NCBI RefSeq assembly: GCF_000382185.1
Contig: NZ_KB907784.1
Coordinates: 1,080,902 to 1,144,901, forward strand
DNA from: Bordetella sp. FB-8
Lineage (GTDB): Bacteria > Pseudomonadota > Gammaproteobacteria > Burkholderiales > Burkholderiaceae_B
Reading direction: 5' to 3'
Length of the DNA: 64,000 nt
Shown: one piece after another, positions 46,042-55,381 of the stretch
Numbering within the stretch: the stretch's first letter is position 1
How the letters are laid out: each line of letters starts with the position of its first letter
The notes under the pieces: generated by a model
The model's database searches: none
What the model saw: only the letters and a program-made list of their open reading frames with translations
Told to the model about the DNA's origin: nothing
Translations under genes and position numbers: made by a program

Positions 46042-49000
46042 GTGGCCATACACGTCGCGCTCAAGCACGTCACGCACTACAAGTACGACCGGCCCGTCAA
46101 TCTGGCGCCGCAGGTCGTGCGGCTTCGGCCCGCGCCGCATTGCCGCACGCCCATCCTCTCGTACTCGCTGCAGATCGAACCGCGCCAGCACTTCATCAAC
46201 TGGCAGCAAGATCCGTTCGCCAACTATCTGGCGCGTCTGACTTTCCCGGAAAAAACGCGCGAGTTCAATATCACGGTCGATCTGGTCGCCGAGATGGCCG
46301 TCTACAACCCCTTCGATTTCTTCCTGGAAGCCTCGGCCGAGCACTATCCTTTCCGGTACGAAAAAGACCTGGCGCGGGAACTGGCGCCCTATCTGGCCAG
46401 GCAGCCCATCACGCCGCTGCTGAACCAGTTCCTCGAACGCGTCGACAAGCGCATGCAGCGCACCGTGGACTTCCTGGTCGGCATCAACCAGCTGCTGCAC
46501 AAGGAAATCCGCTACCTGATCCGCATGGAACCCGGCGTGCAGCCGCCGGAGCAAACCCTGAAGCTGCGCTCGGGCTCCTGCCGCGACTCGGGTTGGCTGC
46601 TGGTGCAAGCCCTGCGCCACCTGGGCCTGGCCGCGCGCTTCGTCTCGGGCTATCTTATCCAGCTCACGCCCGACGTCAAAGCGCTGGACGGTCCCAGCGG
46701 CACCGAGGTCGACTTCACCGATCTGCACGCCTGGTGCGAAGTCTTCTTGCCTGGCGCGGGGTGGATAGGGCTGGATCCCACGTCGGGACTGCTGGCCGGC
46801 GAGGGTCACATCCCGCTGGCGGCCACCCCCGAGCCCGGCAGCGCCGCGCCCGTCACCGGCGCGGTCGATGAATGCGAAGTCGATTTCTCGCACGCCATGG
46901 AAGTGACGCGCATCTTCGAGTCGCCGCGCGTCACAAAACCTTATACCAACGAGCAGTGGCATGCCATCGAGGACCTGGGCCACGTCATCGATGAGGACTT
47001 GCGCAGCGGCGACGTGCGCCTGACCATGGGCGGGGAGCCGACTTTCGTGGCCACCAGCGACCGCGATGCGCCCGAATGGAACACCGCGGCGCTGGGCCCC
47101 ACCAAGCGCGGCTATGCCACCGAACTGGTGCTGCGCCTGCGCGAACGCTACGGCGCCAACGGATTCCTGCATTTCGGCCAGGGCAAATGGTATCCGGGCG
47201 AGCAACTGCCGCGCTGGGCGCTGTCCATCTACTGGCGCGAAGACGGACACCCCTGCTGGAACAACCCCAGGCTGTTCGCCGACGAACGCCATCCCGGCCA
47301 CTACACCGATGTCGACGCCAAGGCCTTCATGATGGCGCTATGCGCCCAACTCGGCCTGGATGCGCGCCACATGCAGCCAGGCTACGAGGACGTGTTCTAT
47401 TACCTGTGGCGCGAGCGGCGCCTGCCGGTGAACGTCGACCCCTTCGATGCGCGCCTGGACGATGAGCTGGAACGCGACCGCCTGCGCAGAGTGTTCGAGC
47501 AGAAGCTGGACAAAGTCGTGGGCTATGCCCTGCCCATTGAGCGCGGCCCGGGTCCGGCCCTGGACGGTCCGGCCTGGGTCACCGGCCCCTGGTTCCTGCG
47601 CGACGAGCGCATGTACCTGATGCCCGGCGACTCGCCCATGGGCTTTCGGCTGCCGCTGGACTCGCTGCCGTGGGTCGCGCAAACCGAGCGCCCGCTCACC
47701 GTCGAGCGCGACCCCTTCGACGCGCGCGCGGACTTGCCCAGCCCGGCACAAGTCCGCGCCCAGCTGCGCGGCGCACAGGCCGGCGCCGCCGCAAACGGAG
47801 CGAATGCGCCAGACGCAGGCGGCACCCAAGCCCGCCCCAAGCGCTTCGAATCGGCCGCCTCGATCACCCGCACGGCCATGTGTACCGAGGCGCGCAACGG
47901 CAACCTCTATATCTTCATGCCGCCCCTGCAGGATGCGGAAAATTATCTCGAACTGCTCGCCGCCGTGGAAGGCACGGCCGCCCAGCTGGGGGTGCGCATC
48001 GTTCTCGAAGGCTATCCGCCCCCGCGCGATACGCGCCTGAAGGTGCTGCAGGTCACGCCCGATCCCGGCGTAATCGAAGTCAACATCCATCCCGCCTCGG
48101 ACTGGGAAGCGCTGATCGACCATACCGAGTTTCTCTATGAGGCCGCGTTCCAGACGCGCCTGTGTACCGAAAAATTCATGGTCGACGGGCGCCACACCGG
48201 CACCGGCGGCGGCAACCATTTCGTGCTGGGCGGCGCCACGCCGGCCGACAGCCCCTTCCTGCGCCGGCCCGACCTCATCGCCAGCTTGCTGGGCTACTGG
48301 CTCAACCACCCCTCGCTGTCCTATCTGTTCTCGGGCCTGTTCATCGGCCCCACCAGCCAGGCGCCGCGCCTGGACGAAGCCCGCAACGACCAGGTCTTCG
48401 AACTGGACATTGCCTTGCAGGAGATCCGCAAGCAGCTGGCCGCCTATGGCCAGGTGCCGCCCTGGATGATCGACCGGGCGCTGCGCAACATTCTGGTCGA
48501 CGTCACCGGCAACACGCACCGCGCCGAGTTCTGCATCGACAAGCTCTATTCGCCCGACAGCGGCACCGGCCGCCTGGGCCTGCTGGAATTGCGGGCCTTC
48601 GAGATGCCGCCGCACGCGCACATGAGCCTGGCGCAGCAATTGCTGCTGCGCGGCCTGGTGGCGCACTTCTGGAAGCATCCCTATACCGCGCCCATCACCC
48701 GATGGGGCACGGTGCTGCACGACCGCTTCCTGCTGCCCACCTTCGTCAAGATGGATTTCGAGGACGTCATCGCCGACTTGAACAAGGCCGGCTATGCCTT
48801 CGATGCCGCCTGGTTCGCGCCGCACTTTGAGTTCCGCTTCCCGCTTTATGGCGAGATCGCCGCGCGCGGCATTGGCCTGGAAGTGCGCGGCGCGCTGGAA
48901 CCCTGGCACGTCATGGGCGAGGAAGGCGCCGTCGGCGGCACGGTGCGCTATGTCGACGCCTCGCTGGAACGCATCGAGGTCAAGGTCTCGGGCCTGAACG

Positions 49001-49377
49001 ACAGCCGCTACGTCGTCACCGTCAACGGCCGCGCGCTGCCGCTGCAGCCCACAGGCCGGGCCGGCGAGTTCGTGGCCGGAGTGCGCTATAAGGCCTGGTC
49101 GCCGCCCTCGGCGCTGCATCCGACCATCGGCGCGCACGCGCCCCTCACTCTGGACATCGTCGACACCTGGTCGCACCATTCGCTGGGCGGCTGCCAGTAC
49201 TTCGTCGACCACCCCGGCGGGCTCAATCCCGACAAGCTGCCGATCAACGCCTACGAGGCCGAAAGCCGCCGCTTGGCGCGATTCCGTAAAATGGGCCACA
49301 CACCAGGCCGCCTGACCGCGGCCCCCGCCGTACCCGGCCGCGAATTCCCGTTCACGCTGGATTTGCGGCACGACTGA
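46042..49377 (+). CDS. Large transglutaminase-like protein with DUF2126
   Basis: A 1111-aa protein. Residues about 1-280 are Bact_transglu_N plus a transglutaminase core with RSGSCRDSGW (Cys), DLHAWCEVF (His) and WIGLDPTSG (Asp). The remainder (about 330-1110) is the DUF2126 region (LTMGGEPTFVATSDRDAPEWN, GPTKRGYATELVLRLRERY, DGRHTGTGGGNHFVLGG, THRAEFCIDKLYSPD). The latter half resembles glutamine-synthetase-like amidoligase folds by family literature, so protease and ligase functions may be joined. GTG start with AGGAG upstream, 10 nt after the previous gene. Confidence 0.88.
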   Translation: MAIHVALKHVTHYKYDRPVNLAPQVVRLRPAPHCRTPILSYSLQIEPRQHFINWQQDPFANYLARLTFPEKTREFNITVDLVAEMAVYNPFDFFLEASAEHYPFRYEKDLARELAPYLARQPITPLLNQFLERVDKRMQRTVDFLVGINQLLHKEIRYLIRMEPGVQPPEQTLKLRSGSCRDSGWLLVQALRHLGLAARFVSGYLIQLTPDVKALDGPSGTEVDFTDLHAWCEVFLPGAGWIGLDPTSGLLAGEGHIPLAATPEPGSAAPVTGAVDECEVDFSHAMEVTRIFESPRVTKPYTNEQWHAIEDLGHVIDEDLRSGDVRLTMGGEPTFVATSDRDAPEWNTAALGPTKRGYATELVLRLRERYGANGFLHFGQGKWYPGEQLPRWALSIYWREDGHPCWNNPRLFADERHPGHYTDVDAKAFMMALCAQLGLDARHMQPGYEDVFYYLWRERRLPVNVDPFDARLDDELERDRLRRVFEQKLDKVVGYALPIERGPGPALDGPAWVTGPWFLRDERMYLMPGDSPMGFRLPLDSLPWVAQTERPLTVERDPFDARADLPSPAQVRAQLRGAQAGAAANGANAPDAGGTQARPKRFESAASITRTAMCTEARNGNLYIFMPPLQDAENYLELLAAVEGTAAQLGVRIVLEGYPPPRDTRLKVLQVTPDPGVIEVNIHPASDWEALIDHTEFLYEAAFQTRLCTEKFMVDGRHTGTGGGNHFVLGGATPADSPFLRRPDLIASLLGYWLNHPSLSYLFSGLFIGPTSQAPRLDEARNDQVFELDIALQEIRKQLAAYGQVPPWMIDRALRNILVDVTGNTHRAEFCIDKLYSPDSGTGRLGLLELRAFEMPPHAHMSLAQQLLLRGLVAHFWKHPYTAPITRWGTVLHDRFLLPTFVKMDFEDVIADLNKAGYAFDAAWFAPHFEFRFPLYGEIAARGIGLEVRGALEPWHVMGEEGAVGGTVRYVDASLERIEVKVSGLNDSRYVVTVNGRALPLQPTGRAGEFVAGVRYKAWSPPSALHPTIGAHAPLTLDIVDTWSHHSLGGCQYFVDHPGGLNPDKLPINAYEAESRRLARFRKMGHTPGRLTAAPAVPGREFPFTLDLRHD

Positions 49378-49380
49378 TCC

Positions 49381-49409
49381 CACACCCCGGCGGCATGCCG
49401 CCGGGTGTG
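49381..49409 (+). other. Hairpin between DUF2126 gene and fused ATP-grasp/alpha-E gene
   Basis: CACACCCCGGCGGCA and TGCCGCCGGGTGTG pair over about 14 bp with a one-base bulge. An in-frame ATG (49395) sits in the turn and would be hidden, which is one reason to start the next protein at 49431. No U-run follows; an attenuating or stabilising role is possible. Confidence 0.5.
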
Positions 49410-49430
49410 AACAGCCCCTTCCCCGACTCC

Positions 49431-52028
49431 ATGCCGCAACTGCTTTTCCAGACCGATCCCGCGCGCGACGCCAGCTCACTGGCGCTGCACGCCGCCCTGC
49501 CGGTGCGCGCCGGCCACTACGACGAACTGCGCCTGCCCGCCGGCACGACCGGCACCGCGGCCCTGCGGCCGGCCTGGGCCCGCTTCTTCGAACTGCTGGA
49601 CCCCAAAGGGCTGCGCGAGATGAACCGCAATGCCGAGGCTGTGTCGCGGCAGATCCAGGAAAACGGCATCACCTACAACATCTACGCCGATGCCGACGGC
49701 CCCACGCGCCCCTGGTCGCTGGATCTGCTGCCCTTCATCATCGACCAGGACGACTGGCGCCTGATCGAACGCGGCCTGATGCAGCGGGCCAGCCTGCTCA
49801 ACCAGATCATGGCCGATATTTACGGCCCGCAGACCCTGCTGGCCCAGGGCCTGCTGCCGCCGGCCCTGGTGCAGGGCCACCCCGGCTACCTGCGCCCGCT
49901 GCGCGGCTATACCCCGCCCGGCGGGGTGTATCTGCACATCGTGGCCTTCGACCTGGCGCGCAACAGCGACGGCAACTGGCGCGTGGTCTCGCAGCGCACC
50001 CAGGCGCCCTCCGGCCTGGGCTATCTGCTCGAGAACCGCATCACCATTTCCAGCATGTTCCCCGAGGCCTTCAAGCAACTGCGCGTGCAGCGCCTGGCGA
50101 CCAGCTATCGCCGGCTGATCGACATGCTGCACCAGCTAAGCCCGGCCAGCGCCGACGGCGCGCCCCCGCGCATCGCGCTCCTGACCCCCGGCCCCTACAA
50201 CGAAACCTATTTTGAGCAGAGTTACCTCGCGCGCTATCTGGGCCTGACCCTGGTCGAAGGCAGCGACCTGCTGGTGCGCGACGACCAGCTCTTTCTCAAA
50301 ACCCTGCACGGCCTGGAGCGCGTGCACGCCCTGCTGCGGCGCCTGGACGACGATTTCTGCGATCCGCTGGAACTGCGCTCGGACTCGGCGCTGGGCATCC
50401 CCGGCCTGCTGCAGGCCATGCGCGCCGGCAACGTGCTGGTGGCCAACGCGCTGGGCACGGGGCCGCTGGAATCGCCGGCCCTGCACGGCTTTCTGCCCGC
50501 CATCTCCAAGCGCCTGACCGGCACCCCCCTCCTGCTGCCTTCGCTGCATTCGTGGTGGTGCGGCGAGGCCGCCGCCTGCGAGCAGGCGCTGCCCATGCTG
50601 GACCGCGCGGTCATCAAGTCCACCTACCCCGGCAGCCGCCAGCGCAAGGGCTTCGAATCGCAGATCGGCGCCGGCGCCGACGAGAAGCAATTGCGGGCAT
50701 TGCGCGCGCGCATCGAGCAATCGCCCGATGCGCATACCGTGCAAGCCTACCTGCCCCTGTCGCACGCCCCCACCTGGCACAAAAGCCGCATCGTGCCGCG
50801 CGCGGCCATGGTGCGGCTGTTCGCCCTGGCCGACGGGCAGGGCGGCTGGCACGTGCTGCCCGGCGGGCTCACACGCATCGCCAACCGCCAGCAGCGCATC
50901 GTGTCCATGCAGCGCGGCGGCAGCAGCATGGACACCTGGGTCACCACCGACGGCCCGGTCGACCCGTTCTCAATGCAGCCCGCCTCGATGCGGCCCGAAG
51001 ACATCGCCCAGGTACGCCGGCCGGTTTCCAGCCGCGCCGCCGAGAACCTGTTCTGGATGGGCCGTTATACCGAACGCATCGAAAACGACGCGCGCCTGGC
51101 CAACGCGACGCTCGGCTGGCTCAACGGCGATCTGAACCCCGAACCTCTGTCCGGCGCATTGGCCAGGCTGTGCATGCGCAGCGGCCTGATGCCGGCCGAG
51201 CCGCCGCGCTCGATCCGCGTGTTCGAGCACACGCTGGTGGCCGAGCTCGCGTCCCGCGATCCGCAGCGCGGCTTCGGCCGCAACCTGTCCTCGCTTACCC
51301 ACGCGGCCGGCCAGATCCGCGACCGGCTCTCGCCCGAACACTGGCAACTGATCGTCTCGGCGGGCGACCGCTACCACCGCCTGATCGCAGGCGACCGCTG
51401 CGACACGGCCGCCGCACTCGAAGACGCGGACCAGGACGCACCGCCGCGCACCACCGCCGACGTGCAGCGCGGCCTGCGCCGGCTCAACCGCCAGATACTC
51501 TCCATCACGGGCGCGCAGACCGACCACATGACACGCGACGACGGCTGGCGCCTGCTCACTATCGGCCGCCACACCGAACGCCTGGCCACCATGGCCGGCA
51601 TGCTGGCCACCCTGTTCGAGGACAATGCCATCCTGCGCGATGGCGGCTTCAACCTGCTGCTGCAACTGTTCGACAGCTCCATCACCTATCGCGCGTATTA
51701 CCAGGGCCGGCACGAAGTCCCCGCGCTGCTCAACCTGCTGGCGCTCGATGCCAACAATCCGCGCTCGCCGGCCTGTTCACTGAAAATGCTGCGCAACACG
51801 CTGCCGCGCCTGCCCGGCAACAGCGCCGACCTGCCGGGCCTGCTGCCCGAGCCCGATCTGGGCCTGACCTTGTCACGGCTATGCCAGCGCGACGAACACG
51901 GCCGCTACGCCCAGGTGCTGGCCCTGGCGAGCCGCCTGGAAGACGCCGCCTCCGTCCTGTCCGACGAAATCAGCCGACGCTACTTCAGCCACTCGGCCGA
52001 CGTCGACCAAAGCCTGGCCGCCACCTAG
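49431..52028 (+). CDS. Fused circularly permuted ATP-grasp and alpha-E protein
   Basis: An 865-aa fusion. Residues about 20-510 are a CP ATP-grasp of the type 1 kind (SRQIQENGITYNIYAD, QAPSGLGYLLENRITIS, LTPGPYNETYFEQSYLARYLG, HALLRRLDDDFCDPLELR, GIPGLLQAMRAGNVLVANALG). Residues about 530-860 are an alpha-E domain beginning SRAAENLFWMGRYTERIE. It thus merges the two functions that are separate genes in the upstream set. The residue before RTQAPSG is Gln (VVSQRTQ), where my memory of relatives is Asp. Start chosen after the hairpin; ATG 49395 is the alternative. Confidence 0.87.
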   Translation: MPQLLFQTDPARDASSLALHAALPVRAGHYDELRLPAGTTGTAALRPAWARFFELLDPKGLREMNRNAEAVSRQIQENGITYNIYADADGPTRPWSLDLLPFIIDQDDWRLIERGLMQRASLLNQIMADIYGPQTLLAQGLLPPALVQGHPGYLRPLRGYTPPGGVYLHIVAFDLARNSDGNWRVVSQRTQAPSGLGYLLENRITISSMFPEAFKQLRVQRLATSYRRLIDMLHQLSPASADGAPPRIALLTPGPYNETYFEQSYLARYLGLTLVEGSDLLVRDDQLFLKTLHGLERVHALLRRLDDDFCDPLELRSDSALGIPGLLQAMRAGNVLVANALGTGPLESPALHGFLPAISKRLTGTPLLLPSLHSWWCGEAAACEQALPMLDRAVIKSTYPGSRQRKGFESQIGAGADEKQLRALRARIEQSPDAHTVQAYLPLSHAPTWHKSRIVPRAAMVRLFALADGQGGWHVLPGGLTRIANRQQRIVSMQRGGSSMDTWVTTDGPVDPFSMQPASMRPEDIAQVRRPVSSRAAENLFWMGRYTERIENDARLANATLGWLNGDLNPEPLSGALARLCMRSGLMPAEPPRSIRVFEHTLVAELASRDPQRGFGRNLSSLTHAAGQIRDRLSPEHWQLIVSAGDRYHRLIAGDRCDTAAALEDADQDAPPRTTADVQRGLRRLNRQILSITGAQTDHMTRDDGWRLLTIGRHTERLATMAGMLATLFEDNAILRDGGFNLLLQLFDSSITYRAYYQGRHEVPALLNLLALDANNPRSPACSLKMLRNTLPRLPGNSADLPGLLPEPDLGLTLSRLCQRDEHGRYAQVLALASRLEDAASVLSDEISRRYFSHSADVDQSLAAT

Positions 52029-52036
52029 GCCCTGCC

Positions 52037-52975
52037 ATGAATACGCCCGCATCCCGCCCCCTGGCCGTGGTCCACGAGACCCGCTACCGATACGACGCAC
52101 CGGTCGAACTGGCGCATCACCTGAGCTATCTGCGTCCACGCCAAGACCAGGCCCAGACGGTCGAGGTCCACACCCTGGATATCCTCCCGGTGCCCGGCCG
52201 CGTGCAGCAAGACCTGGACGCCCAGGGCAACTGGCGCAGCATCTTCGCCCTGTCGGCTCCGCACGAAGAACTGGTCGTGCGCGCATGCAGCCGCGTCCTC
52301 GTGCGCGGGCGCCACCGCGACCTGGACCCGGCCGCCGGCCTGTCCTGGGAGGCGGCCACGGCGCGCCTGCGCTACCGTGCCGGCGCGCCCTACGCGCCCG
52401 AAGCCGAATACGCGTTCCCCTCGCCCTACGTGCCACTGCACGGCCTGCTGCGCGACTACGCGCTGGAATCGTTCACGCCCGGCCGGCCGGTCGCGCAAGC
52501 CGCCATCGATCTGATGCATCGCCTGCACGCCCGCTTCACCTACGCGCCGGCCAGCACGCAGCTCACCACGCCCATGATCGAAGCCTTCGAGGAAAAGCGC
52601 GGCGTCTGCCAGGACTACGCCCACGTCATGCTGGGCTGCCTGCGCGCGCTGGGCCTGGCGGCGCGCTATGTCAGCGGCTACCTGCTGTCCAAGCCGCCCG
52701 CGGGCCGGCCGCGCCTGATCGGCGCCGATGCCTCGCATGCCTGGCTGGCGGTGCATTGCCCGGGATTGCCGGACAACGGCGGCTGGCTCGACCTGGACCC
52801 CACCAACGACCTGATTCCAAGCACCGAGCACGTCATCCTGGCCTACGGGCGCGACTACGGCGACGTGACGCCGCTGCGCGGTGTGATCCGCGGCGGCGGC
52901 GGGCACGAGCTGAGCGTGCACGTGACCGTGATGCCCTGGGACGACGCGCCGGCGCAGTTGGGCCTGCCGCAATAG
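52037..52975 (+). CDS. Transglutaminase-like protein, third of the locus
   Basis: A 312-aa Bact_transglu_N plus transglutaminase-core protein. Its triad is KRGVCQDYAHV (Cys), ASHAWLAVH (His) and WLDLDPTND (Asp). It starts 8 nt after the fused ATP-grasp/alpha-E gene and ends the six-protein locus. Its N-terminal domain (VVHETRYRYDAPVELAHHLSYLRPR) is close in layout to the smaller transglutaminase at 45.2 kb, so the two sets may have arisen by duplication. Confidence 0.88.
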   Translation: MNTPASRPLAVVHETRYRYDAPVELAHHLSYLRPRQDQAQTVEVHTLDILPVPGRVQQDLDAQGNWRSIFALSAPHEELVVRACSRVLVRGRHRDLDPAAGLSWEAATARLRYRAGAPYAPEAEYAFPSPYVPLHGLLRDYALESFTPGRPVAQAAIDLMHRLHARFTYAPASTQLTTPMIEAFEEKRGVCQDYAHVMLGCLRALGLAARYVSGYLLSKPPAGRPRLIGADASHAWLAVHCPGLPDNGGWLDLDPTNDLIPSTEHVILAYGRDYGDVTPLRGVIRGGGGHELSVHVTVMPWDDAPAQLGLPQ

Positions 52976-53100
52976 CGCCGCCCCGCACCGGCATCGGGCG
53001 CCGGCACGGCGGCACGGCGGCATCACAACAAAACTGTCATATCTGCTACATATCCAGGAATTAGCATCTGCTCCTGGCTGGTTCGATAGCGTCGCACAGC

Positions 53101-54348
53101 ATGCGCAGCACAGCACCCTCCCCTCTCCATCGCAGGATCACACCGACAGGCCACCGCCGCGCGGGCGATCTGTGCGACACCGTGCCAACCATCGATGCGT
53201 CGAGCACCAACGAATTGGTCATGGAACTGTTTTCGGCCCATCGCGGCATGATCAGCCTGGCGGTGATCGAAGACCAGCGCCCCATCGGCCTGATCAACCG
53301 CAACATCTTCCTGCTGCAGATGAGCAAGCCCTTCCATCGGGAGCTCTACGACAAGAAAAGCTGCATCGCATTCATGGACAAGGAACCGCTCATCGTCGAT
53401 GAGGACATGGATATCGACACCCTCACCGGCAGGACGATCGAATACGGGGAAAAGGCGCTGACCGACGGTTTCATCGTCACCCGCGAAAACCGCTTCGTCG
53501 GCCTGGGCAACGGCCTGAGTCTCATGCGCGCGGTGGCCGGAATACAGGCCGAGAAAAACCGCCAGACCATGCAGAGCATCGAATACGCCAGCGTGATCCA
53601 GCGCGCCATGCTGCGCGCGCCGAGCGAAACCCTGGCGGCGGCGGCAAAGGATTGCGCGTTGGCCTGGGAACCGCGCGATGTGGTCGGCGGAGATTTCTAT
53701 CATTTTTCGGCTCACGAGAACGGCTGGTTCGGCGCCGTGGCCGACTGCACCGGCCACGGCGTGCCCGGCGCCTTCATGACCCTGATCGCATCGTCGGCCT
53801 TGATCAAGGCCATCGAGCAGCTCGGCCCGCGCGATCCGGCGGCGCTCCTGGCCGCGGTGAACCGCAGCGTCAAGACGCTGTTGAGCCAGGTGCGCGACAG
53901 CGTCAGCACCCCTCAGTCGGACGACGGCCTGGATGCCGCCTTCTTCTGGTTCGACGCGCAACGCCGCGAACTGTGCTTTTCCGGCGCGCGCATCGCCATG
54001 CATATCCTCAAGCCGGGCCAGGAGCAGTTCGAAGTCTTGCCGGGCCAGCGCAAGGGCGTGGGCTATATCGACAGCCCTGCCGATCACGTCTGGACGCAAA
54101 GCACCACCGCACTGCCCGAGGGCAGCCTGCTCTTCATCACGACCGACGGATTGACGGATCAGATCGGAGGCCCGCGTCAGATCGCCTTTGGCAAGCGCCG
54201 CACCGCCGACATCATCCTGGCGCATCGCGCCGATCCCGCCACGCTCATCTGCGAAAAACTCCAGCAGGCGCTGGCGCAATGGCAGAACACAGGCCGAGAA
54301 CCTCAAAACCGGCGCGACGACCTCACCCTGTTTTTCGCCCGTATTTAG
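53101..54348 (+). CDS. SiaA-like PP2C phosphatase with N-terminal CBS-like domain
   Basis: A 415-aa protein. Residues about 25-150 look like a CBS pair (ISLAVIEDQRPIGLINRNIFL, DGFIVTRENRFVGLGNG). A short coiled segment (AGIQAEKNRQTMQSIEYASVIQ) leads to a SpoIIE-type PP2C phosphatase with DVVGGDFYHF, ADCTGHGVPGAFM, TTDGLTDQIGG and RRDDLTLFF. In Pseudomonas SiaA dephosphorylates SiaC; that protein has membrane helices and HAMP, absent here, so the input is probably a cytoplasmic ligand. No clear ribosome binding site; the start may be later. Confidence 0.82.
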   Translation: MRSTAPSPLHRRITPTGHRRAGDLCDTVPTIDASSTNELVMELFSAHRGMISLAVIEDQRPIGLINRNIFLLQMSKPFHRELYDKKSCIAFMDKEPLIVDEDMDIDTLTGRTIEYGEKALTDGFIVTRENRFVGLGNGLSLMRAVAGIQAEKNRQTMQSIEYASVIQRAMLRAPSETLAAAAKDCALAWEPRDVVGGDFYHFSAHENGWFGAVADCTGHGVPGAFMTLIASSALIKAIEQLGPRDPAALLAAVNRSVKTLLSQVRDSVSTPQSDDGLDAAFFWFDAQRRELCFSGARIAMHILKPGQEQFEVLPGQRKGVGYIDSPADHVWTQSTTALPEGSLLFITTDGLTDQIGGPRQIAFGKRRTADIILAHRADPATLICEKLQQALAQWQNTGREPQNRRDDLTLFFARI

Positions 54349-54398
54349 CGCCTGCCGCCACTAACAGGCCCTAGCATTACCGAGGACCATCAAGCATC

Positions 54399-54971
54399 AT
54401 GACGAGCCCCCAGCCCATTTTCGGCAAGAACGAAGAATTCTTCACATTGGCCCAGCGCCGCAATGTGCTCTTCTATCACAAGGGATATTTCTCGCACAAT
54501 ATCATCGCGGCCATGGCCGAGGTGGTAAGGCTGCAGCTCGAAGTCACCGGCATTGCCGGGCCGACGCGCCGCAGGCTCTTTTCGTCCTTCGTCGAACTGG
54601 CGCAGAACATCATGCATTATTCGTCCGATGCCCTGCCGCCGGAGGGCACCGCCCCAGGCATCGCGCGCGCGGGCACCGTATGCATCAGCGTCGAGAACGG
54701 ACATTACCTGATGCTGTGCATCAACCCCATGGCGACGGCCAGCGTGGAGGCGCTGCACGACAAGCTCGAACCCCTGCGCAGCATGACGCTGGACCAGATC
54801 AAGCAGGCCTACAAGGTATCCTTGCGCGAAGAAGCACCGGAAAGCAGCAAAGGCGCCGGGCTGGGCTTTCTCACCATGGCGCGCGACGCGAGCGCGCCAC
54901 TGGAATTCGCTTTCCGCCCGCTGGACGACGACCCAGACACGACGCTTTTCCACCTGAAAGCCATTATCTAG
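54399..54971 (+). CDS. siaB: SiaB-family protein kinase
   Basis: A 190-aa protein of the SiaB family (DUF6272), a histidine-kinase-like ATPase fold acting as serine/threonine kinase on SiaC. LFSSFVELAQNIMHYSSD is the N-box-like ATP/Mg segment and GAGLGFLTMARDAS the glycine-rich lid. It lies between the phosphatase and siaC, as in Pseudomonas siaABCD, which supports the call. Confidence 0.85.
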   Translation: MTSPQPIFGKNEEFFTLAQRRNVLFYHKGYFSHNIIAAMAEVVRLQLEVTGIAGPTRRRLFSSFVELAQNIMHYSSDALPPEGTAPGIARAGTVCISVENGHYLMLCINPMATASVEALHDKLEPLRSMTLDQIKQAYKVSLREEAPESSKGAGLGFLTMARDASAPLEFAFRPLDDDPDTTLFHLKAII

Positions 54972-54985
54972 GCAGTTATACGCGC

Positions 54986-55375
54986 ATGGAAAACCTCTAC
55001 ATCGCCGCTACGGCAACGTCACCCGAAATCGATTTTCGATTCGACCAGAACCAGCTTTCGATCACCGGCGAATCCTATCCGGAAAACTCCGCGGCGTTCT
55101 ATGCGCCGATCATCCAATCCTTGAATGCCTACCTGGCCCTGCGCGAGAACGCCGAAATCGTCGTGAATGTCGCGCTGTCGTATTTCAACAGCTCCAGCAC
55201 CAAGATGCTGTTCAGCATCTTCGAGGCGCTGGACCTGGCCGCACAGGCCGGCAACACGGTGCTGCTCAACTGGTACCACGACGACGAGGACGAGACGATC
55301 CTGGAGTTCGGCCAGGAGCTGCAGGCCGACTTCACCGCGATCGAAATCAGCTATTGCCCCGTTTCCGCGCAATAA
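54986..55375 (+). CDS. siaC: SiaC-family partner-switch protein (DUF1987)
   Basis: A 129-aa STAS-like anti-sigma-antagonist-type protein. The segment LSYFNSSSTKMLFSIFEALD contains the expected phosphorylation site, most likely Thr72 by position (Pseudomonas SiaC uses Thr68). Unphosphorylated SiaC binds and activates the diguanylate cyclase in Pseudomonas. It starts 14 nt after siaB and 6 nt precede siaD. Confidence 0.87.
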   Translation: MENLYIAATATSPEIDFRFDQNQLSITGESYPENSAAFYAPIIQSLNAYLALRENAEIVVNVALSYFNSSSTKMLFSIFEALDLAAQAGNTVLLNWYHDDEDETILEFGQELQADFTAIEISYCPVSAQ

Positions 55376-55381
55376 TCATCC

